From the NCBI GenBank assembly GCA_902812875.1, contig CADDZV010000011.1:1-36278 (forward strand): a DNA stretch of 36,278 nt, read 5' to 3'. Under the pieces are notes generated by a model. It made no database searches. It saw only the letters and a program-made list of their open reading frames with translations, and was not told where the DNA came from. Below are positions 14,204-22,827 of this stretch, piece after piece. Position 1 is the stretch's first letter. Each line of letters starts with the position of its first letter. Source of the DNA: Clostridiales bacterium. GTDB taxonomy: Bacteria > Bacillota > Sulfobacillia > CADDZV01. A program made the position numbers and the translations under genes.

Positions 14204-16270
14204 TTACTGCGCGTTCACCATGCCGACCGCCCGGATCTGGGCGTCCGGACCAAGTTCGTTGAACGATAGCACCACGAGGTACGGAGCCACGCGCTCCGTG
14301 AGCCGCTTGAAATACAGGCGCACAAGCGGAGAGCATACCACCACCGGCGTCGACCCTGCCGGCAGCCGTGCGAGCTCCGTCCGCAGGCTCTGCTGGATGG
14401 ACCGCCACAGCTGCGGCTCCAGCACCGGCTGGCCCTGGCTGCCCTGGCGTGCCCCGTCGAGTACCGCCTGTTCCACGGCGGGTGAAAGCGTCACCACGTC
14501 CTGCGTGCCGCTGTCAAACCCGTACTGATGGCGGATCTGCCGCCATAGCCGCTGGCGGGCGTATTCGGTGAGCACGTCCGTGTCCTTCGTGGTCACCGCC
14601 GCGTCTGCCAAGGCTTCCATGATGCTTTCCAGGTCCCGGATGCTCACCCGCTCATGCAGCAGGTTCTGCAACACCTTCTGCAGCTCTCCAAGCGAAAGCC
14701 GCGCCGGAATCAGCTCGTCCACCAGGGCAGGGGCACGCTCCCGCACGCCGTCCACCAGTGACTGCACGTCCTGGCGGGTAAGAAGCTCGTCCGCGTGACT
14801 CTTGAGCACTTCGGTCAGGTGCGTGGCGACCACGGCTGCCGGTTCTACCACGGTGTAGCCGGCCAGCTCGGCCTTCGCCTTGTCCTGCGGCGATATCCAC
14901 AGGGCAGGGAGGCCGAACGCCGGCTCCTTGGTGGGAATGCCGTCGATTTCCTCGCTGCCAGACGGAGCCATGGCCAGCAGCCGGTCGGGCAGAACCTCAC
15001 CGCGGGCGATCTCGACACCGTTGAGAAGAATAGCATAGGTGGTCGGGCCCAAAAGCACGTTGTCGCGTAGCCTGATCGGCGGCACGATAAAGCCGAGGTC
15101 GGTGGCGATCTGGCGGCGGATCAGCACCACACGCTCGAGGAAGTCCCCACCCTGAGCCCGGTCCGCCAGTCGCAAAAGGCTGTAGCCAAACTCTACCTCC
15201 AGCCGGTCGACGGCCAATACGGCACTGACACTCTCGGGACGGCGGGAACGTTCGAGTTCCTCTTCTTTGGCCTTGCGTTCGGCTTCGCCCTTCTCGGCCT
15301 TTTGCGATTCGGCCACCAGGTATCCCGCCGCGGCCACGAGGCCCGCCACCACCAACAGCGGCACGTGGGCAAGCCCCGGCACCAGGCCAAGCACCGCCAG
15401 GGCACCGCCGGCGATGTACAGCACACGCGGCTGTGACAACAGCTGGCCAGCCAGATCCTGGCCCACGTTGGACTCGGAGGCGGCCCGCGTGACCACAAAG
15501 CCCGTGGCGGTAGACACAAGCAAGGCAGGAATCTGCGTTACCAGCCCGTCGCCTACTGTGAGCAGGGAATAGGTTTGCAGGGCGGTGCTGAAGTCCATGC
15601 CCTGCCGGATCATGCCCATGATGAAACCGCCCACCAGGTTGATGGCCAGTATCACGAGGGCGGCGATGGCGTCGCCCTTGACGAACTTGGAAGCGCCGTC
15701 CATGGCACCGTAAAAATCGGCCTCCTGTTCGATCTGACGCCGGCGCTGGCGGGCCTGGTTTTCGTCTATCAGACCGGCATTGAGGTCGGCATCGATGCTC
15801 ATCTGCTTGCCCGGCATGGCGTCGAGCGTGAACCGGGCAGCCACTTCCGCCACCCGCTCGGCCCCGCGGGTGATCACGATGAACTGGATGACAATCAGGA
15901 TGAGGAAGACGATGAAACCGACAACCGGATCACCGCCGACCACAAACCGTCCGAAGGCGTTGATCACCTCGCCGGCGTAGGCATGCAGGAGGATTAGCCT
16001 GGCCGTGGACACGTTGAGGGTGACCCGGAACAGGGTGGTAATCAGTAGCAACGACGGGAAAATCGAAAACTGCAACGGCTCCCGCGTGTATATGGCGGTG
16101 AGGAGGATCACCATCGAAAAGGTCAGGTTGAAGACCAGGAGTATGTCCATGAAAGCGGCCGGCAGCGGTATGACCATCATCGCCACGAGGAATACAAGCC
16201 CCGCAGCCACGGCCACGTCACTCTGGCGGAGAGCCTGACGGAATATGGCTACTCCTCTGCTAGGCGACAT
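14204..16270 (-). CDS. flhA: Flagellar type III export protein FlhA
   Basis: A 688-residue integral membrane export gate protein (PF00771). About eight membrane segments lie in the first 330 residues; the conserved FHIPEP-type cytoplasmic loop includes ERVAEVAARFTLDAMPGKQM near 135-155 and FYGAMDGASKFVKGDA near 185-200. A charged linker (about 320-345) leads to the cytoplasmic domain that docks FliS/FlgN chaperone complexes. FlhA couples proton flow to protein export. Length is typical. The ATG overlaps the end of flhB by 11 bp, with a G-rich ribosome site (GGGGTGGGG) 3 nt away, so the exact start is slightly uncertain. Confidence 0.97.
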   Translation of the reverse strand: MSPSRGVAIFRQALRQSDVAVAAGLVFLVAMMVIPLPAAFMDILLVFNLTFSMVILLTAIYTREPLQFSIFPSLLLITTLFRVTLNVSTARLILLHAYAGEVINAFGRFVVGGDPVVGFIVFLILIVIQFIVITRGAERVAEVAARFTLDAMPGKQMSIDADLNAGLIDENQARQRRRQIEQEADFYGAMDGASKFVKGDAIAALVILAINLVGGFIMGMIRQGMDFSTALQTYSLLTVGDGLVTQIPALLVSTATGFVVTRAASESNVGQDLAGQLLSQPRVLYIAGGALAVLGLVPGLAHVPLLVVAGLVAAAGYLVAESQKAEKGEAERKAKEEELERSRRPESVSAVLAVDRLEVEFGYSLLRLADRAQGGDFLERVVLIRRQIATDLGFIVPPIRLRDNVLLGPTTYAILLNGVEIARGEVLPDRLLAMAPSGSEEIDGIPTKEPAFGLPALWISPQDKAKAELAGYTVVEPAAVVATHLTEVLKSHADELLTRQDVQSLVDGVRERAPALVDELIPARLSLGELQKVLQNLLHERVSIRDLESIMEALADAAVTTKDTDVLTEYARQRLWRQIRHQYGFDSGTQDVVTLSPAVEQAVLDGARQGSQGQPVLEPQLWRSIQQSLRTELARLPAGSTPVVVCSPLVRLYFKRLTERVAPYLVVLSFNELGPDAQIRAVGMVNAQ

Positions 16271-17336
16271 TTACCCCACCCCAACCCTTCAGCCTGTATA
16301 CAAAGGCCAGTACCTCGGCCACCGCCTGGTAGAGCTCTACCGGGATGGTTTGGCCCACCTCAACCGTGCTGAACAGAGCCCGTGCGAGCGGCGGGTTTTC
16401 GACGATGGTGACGCCGTGCTGGCGGGCTACCTCCTTGATGCGAAGGGCCATGTATCCCTGCCCCTTGGCCACCACCACCGGGGCGTCGTCCTGGGGTGCC
16501 TCGTAGCGCAACGCCACCGCGTAGTGGTCCGGGTTGGTGACGACGACCTTGGCCCGCGGCACGGCAGTCATCATGCGTTGCATGGCCATGTGCCGCTGTC
16601 GCTGGCGGATGCGCCCGCGCACCTGCGGCGAGCCTTCCGTCTCTTTGAACTCCTCCTGCATCTCCTGGGCAGTCATGCGAAGGTTTTTTTCGTAATCCCA
16701 CCGTTCGTAAACGTAGTCGATCAACGCGACCGCCACAAAGCCCACGATCGCCCGCATCCCCATTGCCCACGCCGCCTGGCCCACCCGGCCCAAGGCCAGA
16801 TTCAAATCTGTGCCGCCAAGGCCCTCAAACACGGGCACCGCCGGGCTGAATGCACTCCACATGAGCCAGGCAAGCAGAAAAAGCTTCAGAAGCGACTTCA
16901 AAAGCTGCACGAGCCCGCGGAGCGAAAAAAGCCGCCCGAGGCCCGCCACCGGATTCAGGCGCCTAAAATTCGGTGCGAGTCCAGTGCCAGTAAACATAAG
17001 GCCCACCTGGCCGGCGCCGGCCGCCACGGCTGCCAATACACTGAGGCCAAAAAAGATCCCCAACACGGGCAAGAACGTCCACACCGCACTGGACAAAACC
17101 CCGGCCACCGTGCTGAGGTCCCAGTCGCCCACCGGCACCCGGCCCCACAAGCCCGACACGTAAATGCCAAGCCGCTCCCACACATCCGGCAGCAGAAGGC
17201 GCACGCCCACCACCCCGGCCATCAGCACCGCGGCTGCGGTCAGTTCCGGGCTGCGGGGGACCTGCCCCCGCTTGCGGGCTTCCTCCCGTCGCCTGGGAGT
17301 AGCCGGCAGTTTGCGTTCCTGGGCAGAATCTGCCAT
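16260..17336 (-). CDS. flhB: Flagellar export switch protein FlhB
   Basis: A 358-residue FlhB (PF01312). It has four membrane segments in residues 33-210, a conserved amphipathic link (YEKNLRMTAQEMQEEFKETEG at 215-235) and a cytoplasmic domain. FlhB switches export from rod/hook to filament proteins after self-cleavage between Asn and Pro of the NPTH loop. Here the loop reads NPDH (268-271): Asn, Pro and His are kept but Thr is replaced by Asp. The conserved N-terminal basic segment PRRREEARKRGQVPRS is present. A ribosome site AAGGAG lies 11 nt before the ATG. It sits between fliR and flhA as in most Firmicutes. Confidence 0.96.
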   Translation of the reverse strand: MADSAQERKLPATPRRREEARKRGQVPRSPELTAAAVLMAGVVGVRLLLPDVWERLGIYVSGLWGRVPVGDWDLSTVAGVLSSAVWTFLPVLGIFFGLSVLAAVAAGAGQVGLMFTGTGLAPNFRRLNPVAGLGRLFSLRGLVQLLKSLLKLFLLAWLMWSAFSPAVPVFEGLGGTDLNLALGRVGQAAWAMGMRAIVGFVAVALIDYVYERWDYEKNLRMTAQEMQEEFKETEGSPQVRGRIRQRQRHMAMQRMMTAVPRAKVVVTNPDHYAVALRYEAPQDDAPVVVAKGQGYMALRIKEVARQHGVTIVENPPLARALFSTVEVGQTIPVELYQAVAEVLAFVYRLKGWGGVNVA

Positions 17337-17351
17337 CGGCCAACCTGCTCC

Positions 17352-18134
17352 TTACGGCGTCAAGGCTTTCAACAAAACCGTAACCGTGCTCGCCAGACCG
17401 CCAAAAAGATCGCGTAGAACCAGTACCGTACCGGGGATGGTGAGTGCCACCAGCAAAGCAGCGGCTCCGGCCTTGAGGGGCATCCCCATGAACAGAACGT
17501 TCAACTGCGGCACCGCCCGGGACAACACCGCCAGGGCCAAGTCGGCCAAAAACAGGACCGACACCACCGGCAAGGCCAGCTGGACGCCCAGGGCGAAAAG
17601 ACTACTGAAAAGGGACAACGTCTCCGGCCCCACCTCCGGACGGAACACCGCCTGCCCGAGCGGTACAATCTTGAGGGAACCCCACAGGGCAGACAGGACT
17701 ACCTGGTAGGCGTTTGTCACCAGGAAAAGCAAAAGCGAAACCACGTAATAGAAGTCCGCCATGACCGGGAGCTGCACGTCAAAGTTGGGGTTGAGGGCCG
17801 TGGCCAGGCTGAAACCGGCCTCGAAGTCGATCAGTTGGCCGGCCACCTGGGCGGCCGACACCGCCATGGTGAAGGCAAAAGCGATCACCCCGCCCACCGT
17901 GAGCTCGCGTATCACCATGACCGCCAGTGCGAGCACGTTGGCGGGCATGGACGGTATCGCGGCAGCGGGCCCTATGCTGATGAACCAGGCCAGGCCAAGG
18001 CTGGTGGCCACTCGCCATTGCACCGGCACAAACCGGTTGCCGAAAAACGGCGCGGCCACAAACACGGGCGTCACCCTGGCCAGGGCCAGGATGAATATGG
18101 GCAGCTTTTGCATGACCAGATTGACGATGTCCAT
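17352..18134 (-). CDS. fliR: Flagellar export gate protein FliR
   Basis: A 260-residue polytopic membrane protein (PF01311) with about six hydrophobic segments. Family features include RVTPVFVAAPFFGNRFVPVQWR near 20-41 and an IDFEAGFSLATALNP segment near 103-117. FliP, FliQ and FliR form the helical core through which export substrates pass. The ATG at 18134 has GGAGG 6 nt upstream; an in-frame extension of 33 codons into fliQ is not conserved. fliQ lies 29 bp upstream and flhB 15 bp downstream. Confidence 0.95.
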   Translation of the reverse strand: MDIVNLVMQKLPIFILALARVTPVFVAAPFFGNRFVPVQWRVATSLGLAWFISIGPAAAIPSMPANVLALAVMVIRELTVGGVIAFAFTMAVSAAQVAGQLIDFEAGFSLATALNPNFDVQLPVMADFYYVVSLLLFLVTNAYQVVLSALWGSLKIVPLGQAVFRPEVGPETLSLFSSLFALGVQLALPVVSVLFLADLALAVLSRAVPQLNVLFMGMPLKAGAAALLVALTIPGTVLVLRDLFGGLASTVTVLLKALTP

Positions 18135-18163
18135 GCCTTTCCTCCGCTCGAAATCCGTTGCCG

Positions 18164-18433
18164 TCACCGGATGAGTCCCGGCACCGCCTGGAAAAGCCGC
18201 AGAGTGAAGTCCATCAGGGTACGGAGCATCCACGGGCCCATGAAAGCCAGAATCGCCAGCACGGCCAGGATCTTGGGCACAAAGGTCAGCGTCTGCTCCT
18301 GGATCTGGGTGGTGGCCTGCACGATGCTGATCAAAAGCCCCACCCCCAGCGAGGCCAGGATCACCGGCGCCCCCACCATCACGAGGGTCATCATGGCATC
18401 CCGGGCGAGAGCGATCACATAATCGGTGTTCAC
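18164..18433 (-). CDS. fliQ: Flagellar export gate protein FliQ
   Basis: An 89-residue protein with two membrane segments forming a hairpin (PF01313). The conserved sequence ISIVQATTQIQEQTLTFVPK is at 35-54. It is a multi-copy part of the FliPQR export core. Length matches the family (about 89). The start is GTG with GGGGG 7 nt upstream. It lies 12 bp after fliP and 29 bp before fliR. Confidence 0.96.
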   Translation of the reverse strand: MNTDYVIALARDAMMTLVMVGAPVILASLGVGLLISIVQATTQIQEQTLTFVPKILAVLAILAFMGPWMLRTLMDFTLRLFQAVPGLIR

Positions 18434-18445
18434 ACCGCTACCCCC

Positions 18446-19135
18446 TCAATGGAACGACGTCAGAAGCGACTGGACCACGAGATGCCAGCCGTCCACCATT
18501 ACGAACAGAAGAATCTTGAACGGCAGTGATATCACCATGGGCGGAATCATGAGCATGCCCATCGACATGAGCGTGCTGGCCACGATCATGTCGATGAGCA
18601 AAAACGGGATAAAGATCACAAATCCAATCTCGAACGCCGTCTTGAGCTCGCTGATGGCAAAGGCGGGAATGATCACGTAGTTGGGCAGGTCTTCCGGCTT
18701 TTGCACCGGGCCGAGCCCGGCGAAATTCATGAACAGGGCCAGGTCGGCCTGCCTGGTCTGGCGCAGCATGAAATCCCGGAACGGGGCCATTGCCTCCGTA
18801 TAGGCCTGGGCTTGTGAGATGGTGCCGGCCAGGTACGGCTGCAGGGCCTTCTGGTTGGCCTGGTTTATCGCTGGTGCCATGGTGAAGAACGTCATAAACA
18901 AGGCCAACCCGACGAGCACCTGGCTGGGCGGGGTTTGCTGCATGCCGAGTGCCGAACGCACAAACGAAAGCACCACCACAATGCGGGTGAAAGACGTCAT
19001 CATGATGAGGATAGACGGGGCCAGGGTAAGCACGGTCAAAAGTGCCAACACTTCGAGCGTGCTGACCGTACCGGCAGGCGAACTGGTCTGGCCCACCCCG
19101 ATCTGGATGGACGGCACTGGCAAGGGCGCCGCCAT
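18446..19135 (-). CDS. fliP: Flagellar export gate protein FliP
   Basis: A 229-residue membrane protein (PF00813). Signatures are TSFTRIVVVLSFVRSALGMQ at about 63-82 (positions by eye), PSQVLVGLALFMTFF and the C-terminal FEIGFVIFIPFLLIDMIVAS. FliP pentamers start assembly of the export core. The ATG at 19135, 2 nt after the fliO stop, was chosen; an in-frame ATG 14 codons earlier at 19177 has no properly spaced ribosome site. A GTG two codons earlier is also possible. No long cleavable signal peptide is evident; a short Pro-rich N-terminus precedes the first hydrophobic segment. Confidence 0.94.
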   Translation of the reverse strand: MAAPLPVPSIQIGVGQTSSPAGTVSTLEVLALLTVLTLAPSILIMMTSFTRIVVVLSFVRSALGMQQTPPSQVLVGLALFMTFFTMAPAINQANQKALQPYLAGTISQAQAYTEAMAPFRDFMLRQTRQADLALFMNFAGLGPVQKPEDLPNYVIIPAFAISELKTAFEIGFVIFIPFLLIDMIVASTLMSMGMLMIPPMVISLPFKILLFVMVDGWHLVVQSLLTSFH

Positions 19136-19137
19136 GA

Positions 19138-19512
19138 TCACGGCCGGCCACCCCGCTTCCGGATGCGTTCGATCCATTCCTGCCCGCGCTCAAGCCAGCC
19201 TGACAGGGGCGACTGCCCCTCGCTGTCCGGCGGGGCAGCGACTAGATCCGCCGCCGCACCGCTGATCGTGCCGAGCAAGGTGATGCTCGCCTCGGTGACT
19301 CCGAGCACCAGCACCTGGTCAGCTGCCCGCACAAGGTAGACCCCTTGCTTTGGCCCGAGGGCCAGCCCCTCCACCAGGCCGAGGTACGCCCCCGCCCGCA
19401 CAGGCCGCAGCCGCCGTACCCACAGCCGGGTGGCTAGCACGGCCAAAAAGAGCACCAGGATGGTGAATATCAGGTATTTGGCCAGCTCAAGGCCAAGACT
19501 CACGCTGGACAT
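19138..19512 (-). CDS. fliO: Flagellar export assembly protein FliO
   Basis: A 124-residue protein with one N-terminal membrane segment (about 10-32) and a small cytoplasmic beta domain (LVEGLALGPKQGVYLVRAADQVLVLGVTE region, 50-80) matching FliO/FliZ (PF04347). FliO aids assembly of the FliP ring. The C-terminus is polar with a basic end. The ATG at 19512 has GGAGG 5 nt upstream, 10 bp after the fliN stop. The family is poorly conserved, but position before fliP and the topology are diagnostic. Confidence 0.88.
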   Translation of the reverse strand: MSSVSLGLELAKYLIFTILVLFLAVLATRLWVRRLRPVRAGAYLGLVEGLALGPKQGVYLVRAADQVLVLGVTEASITLLGTISGAAADLVAAPPDSEGQSPLSGWLERGQEWIERIRKRGGRP

Positions 19513-19522
19513 GCCGGCCTCC

Positions 19523-19873
19523 TCAATCTTCGCGGGCCGGGTGGCCCGGTTTACTGGCGATCTCCGTGATGCGGATGCCAAAGTTTTCGTCCACCACAAC
19601 CACTTCCCCGCGGGCGATGACCTCGCCGTTCACCAGCACGTCGACCGGTTCCCCTGCGGCCCGGTTGAGCTCCAGCACCACTCCCGGGGCGAGGTCCAAA
19701 ACCTCCTTCAGAAGGCGCCGCGTCCGGCCGAGCTCCACGGTGAGCTCCAGCGGCACGTCCATGAGGAGGTCGAGGTTTGGCAGAGACCCAGGCTCCGCCG
19801 CCGCCGCGGCAGCAGCACCGATGCCGCTTCCCAGAAGGGCGTTGATCTCCTCGCCGCTAAGGTCCTTATTCAT
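19523..19873 (-). CDS. fliN: Flagellar motor switch protein FliN with N-terminal CheY-binding-type peptide
   Basis: A 116-residue protein whose C-terminal 80 residues are the SpoA/FliN domain (PF01052): [16 protein letters not shown], then [34 protein letters not shown]. It forms the lower C-ring and binds FliM and FliH. The N-terminus carries [10 protein letters not shown] at residues 5-14, the type of peptide that binds phospho-CheY at the start of FliM and FliY proteins. An Ala-rich linker (about 18-28) follows it. It is far shorter than B. subtilis FliY and has no CheC-like phosphatase domain. The ATG at 19873 has GGGAGGT 7 nt upstream and overlaps the fliM stop by 8 bp. Confidence 0.93.
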   Translation of the reverse strand: MNKDLSGEEINALLGSGIGAAAAAAAEPGSLPNLDLLMDVPLELTVELGRTRRLLKEVLDLAPGVVLELNRAAGEPVDVLVNGEVIARGEVVVVDENFGIRITEIASKPGHPARED

Positions 19874-20798
19874 GCTCCGTACCTCCCCCGTTCTGGCTGC
19901 GGGCGACAAGGAAGCCAAGCCGCCGGCCGATCCGGCCAGGACGCCCCCAGAATTTTACAGTGCCAGCGACCCGCAGTGGCAAAAGGTCGTCCACCGCCGT
20001 GTCGAGCTCGAGCACATCCCCCGGTTGCAGGGAAAGGAACCGCTCGACGGTTAGCCGCGTGCGTCCGAGCACCACATCGACCGGCACCTCCACCGTTCCC
20101 AGCCGCTCCACCAGATGGGCGTTGCCACTGGCAGGCTTCTCCGTGGTGACGCCGGGCTGTTCCCACTGGTGGGCCACCAGCCGCGGCAGCAGCGGCGCCA
20201 CGGTAATGTAAGGCAGCGCCAGGCTGAGCTCACCCGTCGCCATCCCGAGGCGCACCTGGAACCCGACCAGGGCGATGGCTTCGTTCGGGGTGACGACCTG
20301 TGTGAAGAGCGGGTTGCTCTCGATCCCCTGCAGGTTGGCCTGCACCCGGAACACGGGTGACCAGGCCTCGTCCAGCGTAACAAGAAAACTTTCCAGCACC
20401 CGCGATATGGCCGACTGCTCGATTTCAGTCAGCGGCCGCTGTTCTGGCGGGCTTTGCCCAGTACCGCCAAACAGGCGGTCGACCATCGGAAAAGCAATGG
20501 CCGGGGATACGTCCAGGACGAGGTTGCCTTTGAGCGGCGGGACACCGAGGATGGCCATGATGGACGGGTTGCTGACACCGCGGGCGAACTCGTCGTATGA
20601 CTCCTGCTCGACCCCGAGGACCGTCACCTCGACGAGGGTGCGGAACATGCCCGAGAAGGCCGTGGTCAAAAGCCGCGCCTGGTTTTCATGCAGCATCTGC
20701 AGGGTGCGGAGCTGATCCTTGGAGAACTTGTCCGGCCTGCGAAAATCGTAAGTGCGCACCCGTTCGTGCAACTGGGTTGCAACCGGTCCTGCCGCCAT
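19866..20798 (-). CDS. fliM: Flagellar motor switch protein FliM lacking the N-terminal CheY-binding peptide
   Basis: A 310-residue FliM (PF02154 plus a C-terminal SpoA domain). It starts [38 protein letters not shown] corresponds to about residue 40 of B. subtilis FliM. The middle domain has [12 protein letters not shown], the [10 protein letters not shown] loop and LTEIEQSAI; the SpoA domain occupies about 220-300 with [23 protein letters not shown]. The usual first 30 residues with the LSQDEIDALL-type peptide are absent. An in-frame TAG lies five codons upstream of the ATG, which itself has AGGGGG 8 nt upstream, so the short form is real in this sequence. It lies 28 bp after fliL and overlaps fliN, which carries the missing motif. 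Confidence 0.95.
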   Translation of the reverse strand: MAAGPVATQLHERVRTYDFRRPDKFSKDQLRTLQMLHENQARLLTTAFSGMFRTLVEVTVLGVEQESYDEFARGVSNPSIMAILGVPPLKGNLVLDVSPAIAFPMVDRLFGGTGQSPPEQRPLTEIEQSAISRVLESFLVTLDEAWSPVFRVQANLQGIESNPLFTQVVTPNEAIALVGFQVRLGMATGELSLALPYITVAPLLPRLVAHQWEQPGVTTEKPASGNAHLVERLGTVEVPVDVVLGRTRLTVERFLSLQPGDVLELDTAVDDLLPLRVAGTVKFWGRPGRIGRRLGFLVARSQNGGGTEHE

Positions 20799-20826
20799 GT
20801 CCGTGACCCCCTAATCCACGCCTTTC

Positions 20827-21264
20827 CTACTGCACCGTGAAATCGGTAAAGTACACCACGGTCACCCAGGGGCTTGGCAGCACCCCGTTGAGGGCCTGCT
20901 TCAGCTCGGCCGCCAGAGCCGCCATGCCATCGGCCCCCGACACCTGGGCGTAGGTCTTGCTCCGAAGCACCCCGAGCACGGCGTTACGCATCGGGGGGTT
21001 GTAGGCGTCGAGTTTTTTGGCTGCCTTGGCGTCGTTCAGCCCGAGCTGGATGACTACCCGGATGTACCGCGTGCCGCCCGGATCCGCCAGGTTGGTCAGA
21101 AACTCGCCCAGGTTGTACGTGGCTACCGTCTTTTCCGGTGCCGGCTTGCTGGCGGGTTCCGGGGCACCACGCCATAAGGTCAGGTAAGCCACCCCGGCCG
21201 CACTGGCCAGGAGCACAACCACCGAGGTGATGATGATCAGCATGGTGCCCCGCTTACCCCGCAT
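20827..21264 (-). CDS. fliL: Flagellar basal-body-associated protein FliL
   Basis: A 145-residue protein with one membrane segment at about 8-31 and an extracytoplasmic FliL domain (PF03748): TYNLGEFLTNLADPGGTRYIRVVIQL at about 49-74 (positions by eye) and a C-terminal VYFTDFTVQ. FliL rings surround the stator and support torque. The ATG overlaps flbD by 11 bp and has GGGAG 9 nt upstream. In many Firmicutes motA and motB lie between flbD and fliL; here they do not. Confidence 0.93.
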   Translation of the reverse strand: MRGKRGTMLIIITSVVVLLASAAGVAYLTLWRGAPEPASKPAPEKTVATYNLGEFLTNLADPGGTRYIRVVIQLGLNDAKAAKKLDAYNPPMRNAVLGVLRSKTYAQVSGADGMAALAAELKQALNGVLPSPWVTVVYFTDFTVQ

Positions 21265-21475
21265 GTGTGCTGTCTCCCTTCCGCCATGAATGCCGTCCCC
21301 ACACCGCCCGGCGGTATGCGATCACCCGCCGCACGACCTCGGCCGGGGACTCGGCCACAATCAGCCGGCTGCCGTCGACCAGAGTGATCACGGTGTCCGG
21401 CGTGCTTTCCACCGTCCTGATCAGCTCCGCGTTCAAGATGAAGCTCTGGCCGTCCAGCCGGCTAAGCTCAATCAA
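21254..21475 (-). CDS. flbD: FlbD/SwrD family flagellar protein
   Basis: A 73-residue protein matching FlbD (PF06289; SwrD in B. subtilis): MIELSRLDGQSFILNAELI, then VESTPDTVITLVDG and VVRRVIAYRR. SwrD raises flagellar power output in B. subtilis. It is not the Caulobacter response regulator of the same name. The start is TTG with AGGAG 9 nt upstream. It lies 18 bp after flgE and overlaps fliL. A charged C-terminal tail (WRKGDSTHAG) extends beyond the usual domain. Confidence 0.92.
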   Translation of the reverse strand: MIELSRLDGQSFILNAELIRTVESTPDTVITLVDGSRLIVAESPAEVVRRVIAYRRAVWGRHSWRKGDSTHAG

Positions 21476-21493
21476 CCAGTTTCACTCCTGCCA

Positions 21494-22714
21494 TCAGCGC
21501 TTGATGTTGGCCAGTTCCTGCAGCATCTCGTCCGAGGTGGTGATCACCCGGGAGTTGGCCTGGAAGCCGCGCTGGGTGGTAATCATCTCGATGAACTCCT
21601 GGGCCAAGTCCACGTTGGACATCTCGAGGGTGCCCGGTGCCACCGCCCCGCGGCCGCCGGTGCCAGGCTCTCCGATCTGTTCGAGGCCGGAGTTGTTGGA
21701 GCTGGAGTACATGTTGTCCCCGGCCTTCAGAAGCCCGCTCGGGTTGGAGAACAAGGCCACGGCCACCTGCCCCAGCGGCTGTGAATAGCCGTTCGAGTAC
21801 ACGCCGGTGATTACCCCCGATTGGTCGATCGTGAACTGCTGCAACGTGCCCATCGGGAAGCCGTCCCGGTACGTCGCCTCGACGGTGGTGGGTCCGGCGA
21901 ACTGCGTAATGGCACTGAAATCAACGGTGACGTTCAGGGGGTTGGCACCGTTCGTCAGGGTGGCCGTTACCGTACCGGTTTGGCCGCCGGTGATCTTGCC
22001 AGTAGAGTCAAACGTGATGCTGCCGCTGCCGGCGCCGCTGGTGCCGTCCACCGATGCCGTCCAGCTCCAGGCGTTGTTGCCGGTCTTGGTGAACGTGATC
22101 TCGACCGTGTGGCTGGTGCCGAGGGAATCGTACACGTCACGCTTGGTGGTGTATGTCGTGCCGGTGGCCGCACTGGCATCCAGGTTGTAGGAGTACTGCA
22201 TGTTGGCAGTGGGCTGGGCCTGTACCGGCTGTCCCACCGGGATCTGCAGGTCGGTCAGGTTTTTCTCGTCCTTGGTAGGGAACACTCCCCCGTTGGCCGT
22301 CCAGCCCTGTACGCGATAGCCGGTGCCCGGATCGATCAGGTATCCCTGGGCGTCGAGCCCGAACGCCCCGGCCCTGGTGTAATAGGTGTTCTGTCCCGCC
22401 TTCACGACAAAGAAGCCGCCGCCCTGGATGGCCAGGTCGGTATCCTTGCCAGTCGTCTGCAGGTTGCCCTGCGTGAACAGCACGTCGATATTGCCCAAGG
22501 CGGTGCCGAGGCCTACCTGCTGCGGGTTGGTGCCGCCCCGGTCGGTGGTGGGTTCCGAAGCCCCGCGCAAGGTCTGGCTGAACAGTTCGCGGAAGGTGAC
22601 GCGCGACGACTTGAAGCCGACGGTGTTGACGTTCGCTATGTTGTTGCCGATGACATCCATGGCCACCTGTTCGGTCCGGAGGCCGGAAACACCGGCGAAG
22701 AGTGAGCGCATCAT
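21494..22714 (-). CDS. flgE: Flagellar hook protein FlgE
   Basis: A 406-residue hook protein. The N-terminal rod-type motif GNNIANVNTVGFKSSRVTF is at about 23-41, the FGFFVV-type segment is at about 98-125, a central FlgE D2 domain (about 165-300) is rich in Thr/Gly beta-strands, and the C-terminus has LEMSNVDLAQEFIEMITTQRGF. It polymerises into the hook under FliK control with FlgD as cap. Two ATG codons start the frame; AAGGAGG is 12 nt upstream of the first, a rather long spacing. It follows the TIGR02530-type gene after a 113-bp gap. Confidence 0.95.
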   Translation of the reverse strand: MMRSLFAGVSGLRTEQVAMDVIGNNIANVNTVGFKSSRVTFRELFSQTLRGASEPTTDRGGTNPQQVGLGTALGNIDVLFTQGNLQTTGKDTDLAIQGGGFFVVKAGQNTYYTRAGAFGLDAQGYLIDPGTGYRVQGWTANGGVFPTKDEKNLTDLQIPVGQPVQAQPTANMQYSYNLDASAATGTTYTTKRDVYDSLGTSHTVEITFTKTGNNAWSWTASVDGTSGAGSGSITFDSTGKITGGQTGTVTATLTNGANPLNVTVDFSAITQFAGPTTVEATYRDGFPMGTLQQFTIDQSGVITGVYSNGYSQPLGQVAVALFSNPSGLLKAGDNMYSSSNNSGLEQIGEPGTGGRGAVAPGTLEMSNVDLAQEFIEMITTQRGFQANSRVITTSDEMLQELANIKR

Positions 22715-22737
22715 GTTGGTAAGTGACCTCCTTTTTG

Positions 22738-22775
22738 TTTTTTCGGGCCAGCCGGTCGCCGGGCATCCGGCCCGG
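22738..22775 (-). other. GC-rich hairpin region upstream of flgE
   Basis: The 113-bp gap before flgE contains a stretch rich in GGGCC/GGCCC and GCCGG/CCGGC complements that can fold in more than one way, followed by an A-rich tract and then the flgE ribosome site. It lacks a T-run on the minus strand, so it is not a standard terminator. It may help set different mRNA levels for flgE within the operon; that is inferred. Confidence 0.35.
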
Positions 22776-22827
22776 GCCCTACAGGCTTCCTCCTAGAGGT
22801 CCAGCCCTTTTTGACACTGGCCCCAAG

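Noticed and set aside
16245-17417. 390-codon open frame on the plus strand
   Set aside because: It is antisense to flhB, rich in His/Pro/Arg as expected of a reverse-frame shadow, and has no domain.
20799-20826. A lost or frameshifted N-terminus of FliM
   Set aside because: Only 28 bp separate fliL and fliM, an in-frame TAG lies just upstream, and no EIDALL-like peptide is found in any frame at the end of fliL.
22137-22766. 209-codon minus-strand frame starting upstream of flgE
   Set aside because: It is a different frame of flgE with no ribosome site and no homology.
22738-22790. Terminator before flgE
   Set aside because: The GC-rich hairpin is followed by As, not Ts, on the transcribed strand.
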